A stretch of DNA of 8,660 nt from NCBI GenBank assembly GCA_017861095.1, contig JAGFXI010000118.1, positions 1-8,660 on the forward strand, in the 5' to 3' direction. Origin of the DNA: Deltaproteobacteria bacterium. GTDB taxonomy: Bacteria; Desulfobacterota; Syntrophobacteria; BM002. The number at the start of each line of letters is the position of its first letter. Position 1 is the stretch's first letter. Shown here piece after piece: positions 1 through 5,938 of the stretch. The notes under the pieces are model-generated. The model was not told the DNA's origin. It ran no database searches and saw nothing but the letters and a program-made list of their open reading frames with translations. The position numbers and the translations under genes are program-made.

Positions 1-1328
1 ATTCGCTCATAGACATCCATCTTGCGCTCCATGAATGTCGTCTTGAGCGCTGAGTCCGAGAGCTTAGCCCGCATTCCCTCGATGACCTTGATCGCCTCCG
101 CATAATGGCTGAAGGCCTCCTGGCTGTCGCCCCTCTCTTCCACCAGCCTGCCGAGGATGCTGGAAGCCTGCCACATCGGCTCCGGGTATCCCCCTCTGCT
201 GGCTTCCGCGAGGCCTGACCGGAAGGATGCCTCTGCTTCCTGCCGCCGTCCCAACTGCAGCTGGGCTCTCCCGAGGCACAGGTGGCAGCCGGGCACGAAC
301 CCCACCCGGTCTGAGTGGACGCTGGCGAACTGGAGCGCTTCTTTACAGTGCTTCTCGGCCTCCTTCGGGTTCCCCGCCGCGAGATAAAGACGGCCAAGCG
401 ACAGATGACAATGGGAGGCAAGCCCGGTCCTCTTCAACGATTCGGCAAGTGTGAGGGCCTGCTCCGTCAGTCCGATGGCCTCACGTTGCCTCCCCACACC
501 GGACAGTGCCGTCGCGATTTGGGTAAGGGCCAAGATTTGTCCTTCCTGGTTGGAGTCCCGGCGGTGGATCTCGAGCGCTCTTTCCCCGTACGATCTCGCG
601 AGCTCGTACCGGCCGAGTCGGTTCTCATTCTGTGAGGAGAGGAAGAAATCCCATCCCTTGGGCTCGGGAGCATTCCTCGCCCGTTGCAGCAAGGCCTCGG
701 CCCTGGAATAATCACCCCTCTCGAGGAAACCCCTTGCCAGGAACGAAGGCAGATAGGAATACTGAGAGTCGTCGGGATGTGAGCGTGCCAACTCCTCGCA
801 GTCCTCCTGGAGATGATCCGTCTGGTCTTGGGGCCAGACGATGACGGTGACTGCAAGGCTTCCCGCTTTTCTCTCCACGAATCGTCCTATGTCAACCCAT
901 GCATAGAGAACCTCGCTCCCCCCACTTGTGACCACGTTCATGTTGAGCGGCTTCTCACGGTTGTCTCCGCGATACACCGGGAACTTCTTTCCTTCAGGGC
1001 CAACTCGGAACCACAAGATCTGGTGTGGATAGCGGATCCACGCCGAAAGACGCTGGTCCAGGATTCTGCCCTTGCTCTTGACGGAGGTTGAAACACCCTG
1101 GTCCCAGATTGAGCCCTTCGCCATGACGGCGACCACGGCTCCCTTGGGGATGGAAATACCTGTGCTCTTCCAGCCATAGGCATCCGAGGGCGTCAGGGTG
1201 AGGTTCTCGTAGAGCCCGTAATGGGCCGTTTGCGTCAGGGTCACCCTGGGCATGCATCCGACTAAGAAGAAGAGGGCAAGCCAAGGCACCATAAGAGCCA
1301 GGACTAAACCACGCCGCTTCTTCTTCAT
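1..1328 (-). CDS. Lipoprotein with LecA-like domain and TPRs, probable CHAT protein (3' end outside window)
   Basis: The frame is open from the ATG at 1328 to the window edge, giving 442 codons with no stop or frameshift; the C-terminus is missing. Residues 1-25 are a lipoprotein signal: KKKRR, a hydrophobic stretch, then lipobox LVGC with Cys25. The +2 residue is Met, which by the usual rule favours the outer membrane. Residues about 45-165 resemble the LecA/PA-IL beta-sandwich seen as an accessory domain in many secreted proteins (W53, TG at 56-57, a VTVIVW closing strand). Residues about 188-418 hold roughly six TPR units, for example LGRLYLAAGNPKEAEKH at 311-327. Residues 419-442, with the ending TTFMERKMDVYER, match the helical linker that precedes CHAT caspase-like peptidase domains. 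The CHAT domain is therefore predicted, not seen. The start lies 5 bases after the FecR-like gene, so the two are probably co-transcribed. It could instead be a plain TPR adaptor. Confidence 0.75.
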   Translation of the reverse strand, partial: MKKKRRGLVLALMVPWLALFFLVGCMPRVTLTQTAHYGLYENLTLTPSDAYGWKSTGISIPKGAVVAVMAKGSIWDQGVSTSVKSKGRILDQRLSAWIRYPHQILWFRVGPEGKKFPVYRGDNREKPLNMNVVTSGGSEVLYAWVDIGRFVERKAGSLAVTVIVWPQDQTDHLQEDCEELARSHPDDSQYSYLPSFLARGFLERGDYSRAEALLQRARNAPEPKGWDFFLSSQNENRLGRYELARSYGERALEIHRRDSNQEGQILALTQIATALSGVGRQREAIGLTEQALTLAESLKRTGLASHCHLSLGRLYLAAGNPKEAEKHCKEALQFASVHSDRVGFVPGCHLCLGRAQLQLGRRQEAEASFRSGLAEASRGGYPEPMWQASSILGRLVEERGDSQEAFSHYAEAIKVIEGMRAKLSDSALKTTFMERKMDVYER

Positions 1329-1333
1329 TGCTT

Positions 1334-2062
1334 TCACTTGCCTAGCTTTTCTTGAACCCATTGCTCGATCTCTTTCAGCGCCGCGTTGTCCGGCTGCCTC
1401 TGAAGGGCGTTCTGAACGACCTTCTCCATCTCGGCGTACTGCTGATACTCCGACAGCGTTCCCAGGAGATTCAGCTCCGGGGTGACATCTTCGGGGCTGG
1501 TCTGGCTCCGCCAGTGCTGGTAAACCTCCCGGGCTCGAACGATCTCCGTCTGCCCCTTCCTGCCCGGCACCACGGTCTTCTTCAGGCCCTCCCCCGGCCC
1601 CCGCACTTGGACGCCCCCCGAGCGACCAAGTCGTGCCTGGTCCAGAAGAGCCGGGATACGCCGGAGCCCCTGGGAGGCCTCCGCTGGCAGCATGGTGACG
1701 GCCGCCTGCCCCTTGGTCACGCTCACGCTCTCGGCCCGGCTCCCTGTCTCCTCCGCGATGATGACCGCTGGTCCTTGCCACGTCTCCTTCCGACCGCCCT
1801 GGAAGTAGACGATCTCCAGAGAAGTTCCCGACGCCATCTTGAGGTGGTCGCCTTTTCGGATCTTCATGAAGACCTGCGCCGGCTTCGGCGTCTTCCCGGA
1901 GGCCTCGTTCCAGTAAGTTGCCTCGCCCGAAAGCTTGGTGATCAATCCGACATCGACAGGTGGAGACTGCGCCCCCGCGGCCGCCTGCGGCAGCAGCACC
2001 AAGGCGCTCACGAAGAAGATGAGGTGGGTAAAGAAGACGTTACTCGCGGAGCGGGTTCTCAT
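1334..2062 (-). CDS. Secreted FecR-like domain protein
   Basis: This is a 242-residue protein with an N-terminal signal peptide: basic residues, a hydrophobic core at about 9-24, and likely cleavage after AAAGA near residue 31. Residues about 37-107 have the FecR beta-fold pattern: a GLITKLSGEATYW strand, then a KIRKGDHLKMASGTSLEI-type segment (about 67-84), then strands ending in VIIAEE. The C-terminal part (about 175-240) is helical and ends in a TPR-like unit with QRQPDNAALKEIEQW. It lacks the cytoplasmic anti-sigma segment and transmembrane helix of true FecR iron regulators, and no FecI-type sigma gene is nearby. It is therefore best read as an exported protein carrying a FecR-like domain, perhaps binding the cell wall or a partner. 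It sits between the cyclase and the TPR lipoprotein with gaps of 12 and 5 bases, which implies one transcript. A good Shine-Dalgarno (AAGGGGG, 7 bases from ATG) supports the start. Confidence 0.8.
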   Translation of the reverse strand: MRTRSASNVFFTHLIFFVSALVLLPQAAAGAQSPPVDVGLITKLSGEATYWNEASGKTPKPAQVFMKIRKGDHLKMASGTSLEIVYFQGGRKETWQGPAVIIAEETGSRAESVSVTKGQAAVTMLPAEASQGLRRIPALLDQARLGRSGGVQVRGPGEGLKKTVVPGRKGQTEIVRAREVYQHWRSQTSPEDVTPELNLLGTLSEYQQYAEMEKVVQNALQRQPDNAALKEIEQWVQEKLGK

Positions 2063-2069
2063 AGCTTTT

Positions 2070-2076
2070 CCCCCTT
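2070..2076 (-). promoter_or_regulatory. Ribosome binding site of the FecR-like gene, overlapping the cyclase stop
   Basis: AAGGGGG lies 7 bases before the ATG at 2062 and shares two bases with the TAA stop (2075-2077) of the upstream cyclase gene. This layout allows terminating ribosomes to restart on the FecR-like gene. Confidence 0.7.
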
Positions 2077-3832
2077 ATTCAGTCTTGAGTCCGGTCACCT
2101 CGAAGACCTCGATCTCGGCCTCGCGGCCCTTCACTGTCGCGGTCTTGTGGCCGCCGGTCAAGGCAACCCCATCGGCGGCCTTGATCACCTCGGCGCTGGC
2201 GACGATGGTCCAGCCGAGGTCTTTGGTCAATCCCTCCAGCCGGGATGCCGCGTTCACGGTGTCGCCGATGGCGGTGAAATGCAGGCGCTTGGGAGAGCCG
2301 ATACTGCCGACGACAACTTCTCCGGTATGAAGCCCGATTCCGATCCGGAATTCGGGGAGATCCATCGAAGCAAACCGCTCCTTGACCCAGGCGCGGAACT
2401 CCCGAGCCATCTCCGCGACCGCCACCGCGGCGCGAAGGGCCCGGGCGGCGTGGTCCTCGTAAGGGGCCGGCGCTCCAAAGAAGGCCATCACCGCATCGCC
2501 GATAAACTTGTCTACGGTGCCGCCTTGTTCGACGAGGGCGAGGAGCTTCTCGACCACCTCGTCGGAGACGTACTTGCCGAACATCTCCCGCAAGAGTACT
2601 CGCTCCCTCTCCTCTCCTGTCAGTCTGATCCCGAGGGTGATCATGTAGCTTACCGCCACGCCTGCCTGCATGCCGGCGACCGGGAGGACCCAGTTCCCAA
2701 GAAATAGGAGGAATCCCAGGAGCGTGGAGGCGAGGGATAGAATGACACCAGCACCAAGGCCGTGCCAGGGGGACACGTTGAGAAAGAGGGCGGTTGCTGC
2801 GGTGAGCAGGACGGCGAAGCTCAAAAGCCGAACCGATGGGGGCAGGGGCCGGGGAAACCGCCCGGTGAGCAGCGTCTCCACGATATTGGCGTGGACTTCG
2901 GCGCCGCTCATCATGCGGCCCTCGAAGGCCATGAACCCGCGAGCGTAGGGTGTGAGGTGAATGTCCTGGTTTCCCATGTGCTCTGCGGCGATGATGACCA
3001 CCTTGTCTTTCAGACGCTTGATGTCTGAAGACTCGTTGCTGGGAGAGCTGATCAGGCGGCTGAAGGGGAGGCGGGGAACGGCTCCCGGAGGACCGACAAA
3101 CCCGATAGCCTGGGGAAGAGCGCCATTGGCTACCTCGCGCCCGGCGAGAGACCAGCTTGCGCTTGCGGGACTTATCCCCGTGCCCCTTACCGCCAAGAGC
3201 GTGGCAAAGGTAAGGCTGGGAAGCCTTCCATCCTCGAACAGAGCGGGAGCGAACCGGCGGACTGCGCCGTCGGCATCGGTGAGGAAGTTGCCCAACCCCA
3301 CGTCCGCCAAGCCGCCCGGGAGGGCGAAGAGATAGTCCTCGATAGGCAGCACCAGGTGGACGTTTCCCTGATCGTCCGTGGCTACGTCCCCGATGAGCAC
3401 CACCCGGCCGGAGGCAAGCTGGGCTCTCAGCGGGATGTCGTGGGTACGCCCTTGGTCGCCGCGCACAAGTGCAATCTTGCTGAGCCACGACTCCGCGCTC
3501 ACCGAGAAGAGATAGTCGAGGCCGATAATCCGGGCTTCGGCCCGCCGAGCCTTCTCGATGGCCTGGGCGAAATAGGGCCCCCAGAATACAAGCGGCTCGT
3601 CCCTGTGATCGAGAAAGGCCTGGGTGTCAACAGAGACTATGACCACATGCCGCGGTTCATCCCGTGGGCCCGCCAGGAGATGCCAGAGGTCGTAGTAGAT
3701 GAGCTCGAGGACGCTGAGCCAGCCGGCGCGGGTCGCAACTTCGGTGAAGAGGGAGGCCAAGAGTACGATCAGAAAGCCGATGATCGCCTGCTTAACTCGC
3801 CTCTGCGGACGCCGACCGGTCGGTTTCCCCAC
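2075..3832 (-). CDS. CHASE2-sensor class III adenylate cyclase, catalytic domain lacking about 50 internal residues
   Basis: This is a 585-residue membrane protein with a GTG start at 3832. Helix 1 is at about 14-32. A CHASE2 extracytoplasmic sensor spans about 38-325, with the typical YYDLW...GPR and VVIVSVD motifs. Three membrane helices follow at about 334-352, 358-379 and 382-403. The cytoplasmic part begins with REMFGKYVSDEVVEKLL (415-431), the usual lead-in to class III cyclases. K442 and D446 (DKFIGDAVMAFFGAP), D524, N527 and R531 (AIGDTVNAASR) match the adenine-selecting Lys/Asp, the second metal Asp and the transition-state Asn/Arg, so ATP would be the expected substrate. The stretch normally between the lead-in and DKFIGD is absent: beta-1 with the FADIRGFT-type first metal Asp, and the two following helices. 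About 25 residues separate F418 from K442, against roughly 75 in the family. Catalysis is therefore doubtful. The gene heads the operon with the FecR-like and TPR lipoprotein genes. Confidence 0.85.
   Translation of the reverse strand: MGKPTGRRPQRRVKQAIIGFLIVLLASLFTEVATRAGWLSVLELIYYDLWHLLAGPRDEPRHVVIVSVDTQAFLDHRDEPLVFWGPYFAQAIEKARRAEARIIGLDYLFSVSAESWLSKIALVRGDQGRTHDIPLRAQLASGRVVLIGDVATDDQGNVHLVLPIEDYLFALPGGLADVGLGNFLTDADGAVRRFAPALFEDGRLPSLTFATLLAVRGTGISPASASWSLAGREVANGALPQAIGFVGPPGAVPRLPFSRLISSPSNESSDIKRLKDKVVIIAAEHMGNQDIHLTPYARGFMAFEGRMMSGAEVHANIVETLLTGRFPRPLPPSVRLLSFAVLLTAATALFLNVSPWHGLGAGVILSLASTLLGFLLFLGNWVLPVAGMQAGVAVSYMITLGIRLTGEERERVLLREMFGKYVSDEVVEKLLALVEQGGTVDKFIGDAVMAFFGAPAPYEDHAARALRAAVAVAEMAREFRAWVKERFASMDLPEFRIGIGLHTGEVVVGSIGSPKRLHFTAIGDTVNAASRLEGLTKDLGWTIVASAEVIKAADGVALTGGHKTATVKGREAEIEVFEVTGLKTE
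2514..2535 (-). other. Junction of in-frame deletion in the cyclase catalytic domain
   Basis: Codons for residues 433-440 read LVEQGGTV. The left part belongs to the linker before the catalytic domain. The GGT belongs to the HGGTxDKFIGD segment that normally comes about 50 residues later. Family members often have an LGGExR motif just before beta-1, so loss between two Gly-Gly codon pairs would give exactly this junction without breaking the frame. That mechanism is an inference; the missing segment is judged from remembered family consensus. Confidence 0.7.
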
Positions 3833-3839
3833 CTTGGCT

Positions 3840-3844
3840 CTCCT
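3840..3844 (-). promoter_or_regulatory. Ribosome binding site deciding the GTG start of the cyclase
   Basis: AGGAG within GAGAGGAGAG lies 7 bases before GTG at 3832. No ATG in this frame offers comparable spacing, so the GTG start giving MGKPTG followed by a basic stretch and helix 1 is preferred. Confidence 0.65.
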
Positions 3845-3904
3845 CTCAGACTCGGTTCCGCGAGAATGATGCCGGTTACTGGGAGGACGCAGTCTTGCCC
3901 GGCT

Positions 3905-3913
3905 AGTTTACCA
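3905..3913 (-). promoter_or_regulatory. Candidate extended -10 element for the cyclase operon
   Basis: TGGTAAACT on the minus strand matches the TGnTANNNT pattern of an extended -10 element. It would place transcription start near 3898, about 65 bases before the GTG start. The upstream sequence (TTTCTA, 18 bases away) is a poor -35 box, so the call rests on one motif only. Confidence 0.25.
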
Positions 3914-4023
3914 GACACTTCAGGAAAATAGAAATGGGAAGGAGCAAGGGTAACCCTCTCGACACGACGGCCTACCCCTGACCACCAACCGATAACGCAC
4001 AGCGTATCACCAATATTCCCCGA

Positions 4024-4779
4024 TCACAGCGCCCCGATCTGCTGGAGCACCAACAGGGACTTGAGATCCTTCTCGATGTGATGGCGGATGAGACCGAGGA
4101 GAAGGGTGCGGCACTCAACGCGAGACTGGCGGTGGAACCTAAGGCACCAGAGCTTTTCCAAGGGAAGCCGTTGGCCCTGGCGGAGTATGAGAATCGTGCC
4201 GGGAGAGAGGGGAGAGATCCCACTCCCGGAGCGGTGGGCAGGACAGAGCAGGGCGCCTCGCGAGGTTGAGAAATACCACTCACCCGGGCCCGTGGGCTCC
4301 TCGCCGCAACGGGCACAGCGCTGGAGGTTGGGGCCGAAGCCGCTCAGGCTGAGGATCCGGGCCTGGAAAAGGAGGGCGAGATTCTCCGGATCCCCGCCGG
4401 CTTCCAGGCGCTCTAGATACTGAGCGAGAAGGGCAAAGAGAGCGGGATTGGCCTCGCGCTCCGGGGCGAGTTCGAGGACGAGCTCGGCGCCCAGGCTCGC
4501 GTAGCCGAGACGGGTCAGATCCTGGCGCAGGGCGGTGAACGGGTTCCTGAGCTCGCTCGCATCGATCCGCACGAGGCTCGACGGCGCTCGCTCCACGTAG
4601 GTCAGGTGCACGAGGGAAAGGGGCTCCAACGTGTGGACGAACCGCCTCTTGCTGCGCCTCGCCCCTTTAGCGATCCCGGTGAGCTTTCCCTGAACACCGG
4701 CGAAAAACGTGACCAAACGGTCTGACTCGCCGTGATCCCGGGTGCGGAGAATGACCGCATCAGAGCGGCGTGCCCACAT
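4024..4779 (-). CDS. recO: DNA repair protein RecO
   Basis: This 251-residue protein is close to the family's usual length of about 240. RecO is the cytoplasmic mediator that, with RecR, loads RecA onto SSB-coated single-stranded DNA and anneals strands in the RecF pathway. The N-terminal OB fold (about 1-80) shows the family opening: SDAVILRTRDHGESDRLVTFF (6-26), then GKLTGIAKGARRSKRRF (31-47). A helical region follows, with RLGYASLGAELVLEL at 90-104. The zinc site is C155-x2-C158 and C179-x2-H182. The start at 4779 is chosen because it gives the expected N-terminus and has a Shine-Dalgarno. The same frame is open 39 codons further upstream, but that extension has no family resemblance. It lies 141 bases after the RodZ-like gene on the same strand. 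Confidence 0.93.
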   Translation of the reverse strand: MWARRSDAVILRTRDHGESDRLVTFFAGVQGKLTGIAKGARRSKRRFVHTLEPLSLVHLTYVERAPSSLVRIDASELRNPFTALRQDLTRLGYASLGAELVLELAPEREANPALFALLAQYLERLEAGGDPENLALLFQARILSLSGFGPNLQRCARCGEEPTGPGEWYFSTSRGALLCPAHRSGSGISPLSPGTILILRQGQRLPLEKLWCLRFHRQSRVECRTLLLGLIRHHIEKDLKSLLVLQQIGAL

Positions 4780-4785
4780 GGCCAA

Positions 4786-4791
4786 TCCTTT
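4786..4791 (-). promoter_or_regulatory. Ribosome binding site deciding the recO start
   Basis: AAAGGA lies 6 bases before the ATG at 4779. It selects this start over the in-frame ATG at 4896, which would add 39 residues unlike RecO. Confidence 0.7.
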
Positions 4792-4920
4792 CGGCGGTAC
4801 CGACAGCCGTCTGTAGGCGTGTTGCCGCCGGGGCGGGATACAAGGCACAGCGACATGTGACGAAGTACGAGGGATAAGCCTTAGGTACGCACGCACCGAG
4901 CCGAGAGAGGAGTTGAATCG

Positions 4921-5928
4921 TCATCGGCTCGCGGGTCTTCCTGGAGGAGCCATCCCTGGGGCCTGGAAAAGCGAGTCGTTGGGGAGACTGATGCCCACAA
5001 CCTGCCCCTCTTGGCCGAGAGGTCTCAAGGGTTTGTCGTTGAGAAAGAGCCGCAGCCCGGCAGCGTTGCCGACCAGAAGACTGAAGCTCGACTTCGCCTG
5101 CCACCTGACCTTCTCGCCCGGTTGCAGGAGATACTCCAGCTCCTTGCCTTTGTCGACGCTGATCTTGAGCCAGGTTGTCTTCGTGGCCTCACCCCTCAGC
5201 ACATACTCCGAAGGCTGGGTCCGAGAAGTAGCCGGAGTCGGCTGGGCAGGCGGCAAAGCCCCGGTTCGTGGCGGCAGGGCGGAAACAGGTTTTGGGGTGG
5301 GTGTCACCGCCTGAGTTGCCCCGCCACCAGGGGCCGCGCTCGACGCAGGCTCCGAAAGGCCCGCCGGGGGCGGCTCAGAGGGGAAGACCGTCTCGCGCAT
5401 GGGGGGCGGGACTGCCAGCGGAGCGGGCTGGACTGAGGGAGGAGGCGGCAACCGGACAGCAGATGGGGCCGGCTCGACAGCGAGGGGGATAGGCGGTGCC
5501 TCCTGCACCACCATGGCTGGCGCCTTGGTGCTCAGCGGCTCACTCTGATGCCGGTCTCTAGGGAAGAGCAGCCAGCCCAGGAGCAGACAAATGACCAGGG
5601 CGGCAGTCGTACCAGGGACCAGGAACCTCCTTCGGGTCGGAACGGGCCGGAATCGCTCGTGGAACTTCTCAAGCGCCTCCCTGCGGGCGCCCTCTTCCTC
5701 ATAGAGATCCTGGTACCGGAGGATCACCGTGTCGGGGTCTAGCCCGATCTTCTGGGCGTAGGCACGAAGAAAGCCCTTCACCAGCACACCGGCGGGGAGA
5801 CTCTCGGTGTTTCCATCCTCGATCGCCTGGAGCATCCGCGTGCTGATCCTGGTCTCCCGGGAGATCTCCTCCAAGGTGATTCCCCGGTTCAAGCGCTCGG
5901 AGCGGAGGTATTCGCCAAGGCTTTTCAT
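4921..5928 (-). CDS. RodZ-like helix-turn-helix membrane protein
   Basis: This 335-residue protein has the RodZ layout. A cytoplasmic HTH_25/Xre-like domain (about 2-68) carries LGEYLRSERLNRGITLEEIS and the LPAGVLVKGFLRAYAQKIGLD signature. A basic juxtamembrane stretch (PTRRRF, about 97-102) and one transmembrane helix (about 103-122) follow. Then comes a long Pro/Ala-rich periplasmic linker (about 128-240) and a C-terminal DUF4115-like beta domain (about 245-318). RodZ links the MreB cytoskeleton to the elongation machinery and so sets rod shape; that role is taken from the family. The start at 5928 is chosen over the upstream in-frame ATGs at 5934 and 6003 because only it has a well-spaced Shine-Dalgarno and because the family begins directly with the helix-turn-helix. 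The gene starts 8 bases after asnS, so they are probably translated from one message. Confidence 0.85.
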   Translation of the reverse strand: MKSLGEYLRSERLNRGITLEEISRETRISTRMLQAIEDGNTESLPAGVLVKGFLRAYAQKIGLDPDTVILRYQDLYEEEGARREALEKFHERFRPVPTRRRFLVPGTTAALVICLLLGWLLFPRDRHQSEPLSTKAPAMVVQEAPPIPLAVEPAPSAVRLPPPPSVQPAPLAVPPPMRETVFPSEPPPAGLSEPASSAAPGGGATQAVTPTPKPVSALPPRTGALPPAQPTPATSRTQPSEYVLRGEATKTTWLKISVDKGKELEYLLQPGEKVRWQAKSSFSLLVGNAAGLRLFLNDKPLRPLGQEGQVVGISLPNDSLFQAPGMAPPGRPASR

Positions 5929-5933
5929 GTTCA

Positions 5934-5938
5934 TCCTT
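5934..5938 (-). promoter_or_regulatory. Ribosome binding site deciding the rodZ-like start
   Basis: AAGGA overlaps the TAA stop of asnS (5937-5939) and lies 5 bases before the ATG at 5928. The overlap with the stop codon suggests translational coupling between asnS and the RodZ-like gene. Confidence 0.65.

Larger units (their letters stand above)
3833..4023 (-). other. Intergenic region between recO and the cyclase operon, candidate promoter region
   Basis: This 191-base gap is the longest non-coding stretch and is the natural place for the promoter of the cyclase operon. I see an extended -10-like element (TGGTAAACT, minus strand, 3905-3913) without a convincing -35 box. A short hairpin at 3942-3960 (AGGG/CCCT core, flanked by GAG/CTC) is followed by a T-rich tract and could be a weak recO terminator. 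A bulged inverted repeat, GATAACGC/GCGTATC, lies at 3991-4008. No open reading frame with family resemblance is present. Confidence 0.5.

Noticed and set aside
1352..2707. 451-codon open frame on the plus strand, antisense to the FecR-like and cyclase genes
   Set aside because: It has no recognisable domain and lies opposite two genes with clear families. Its length is explained by the low frequency of stop codons in G+C-rich sequence.
2079..3488. 469-codon open frame on the minus strand in another phase of the cyclase
   Set aside because: The translation is rich in Arg, Pro and Gly without motifs. It is an out-of-phase shadow of the cyclase gene and does not explain the missing catalytic segment.
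3356..3931. 191-codon plus-strand open frame reaching into the recO-cyclase gap
   Set aside because: Most of it is antisense to the CHASE2 domain. I see no ribosome binding site or family match.
3833..4023. Possible CRP-like cAMP receptor site upstream of the cyclase operon
   Set aside because: No TGTGA-N6-TCACA arrangement or close variant is present in the gap.
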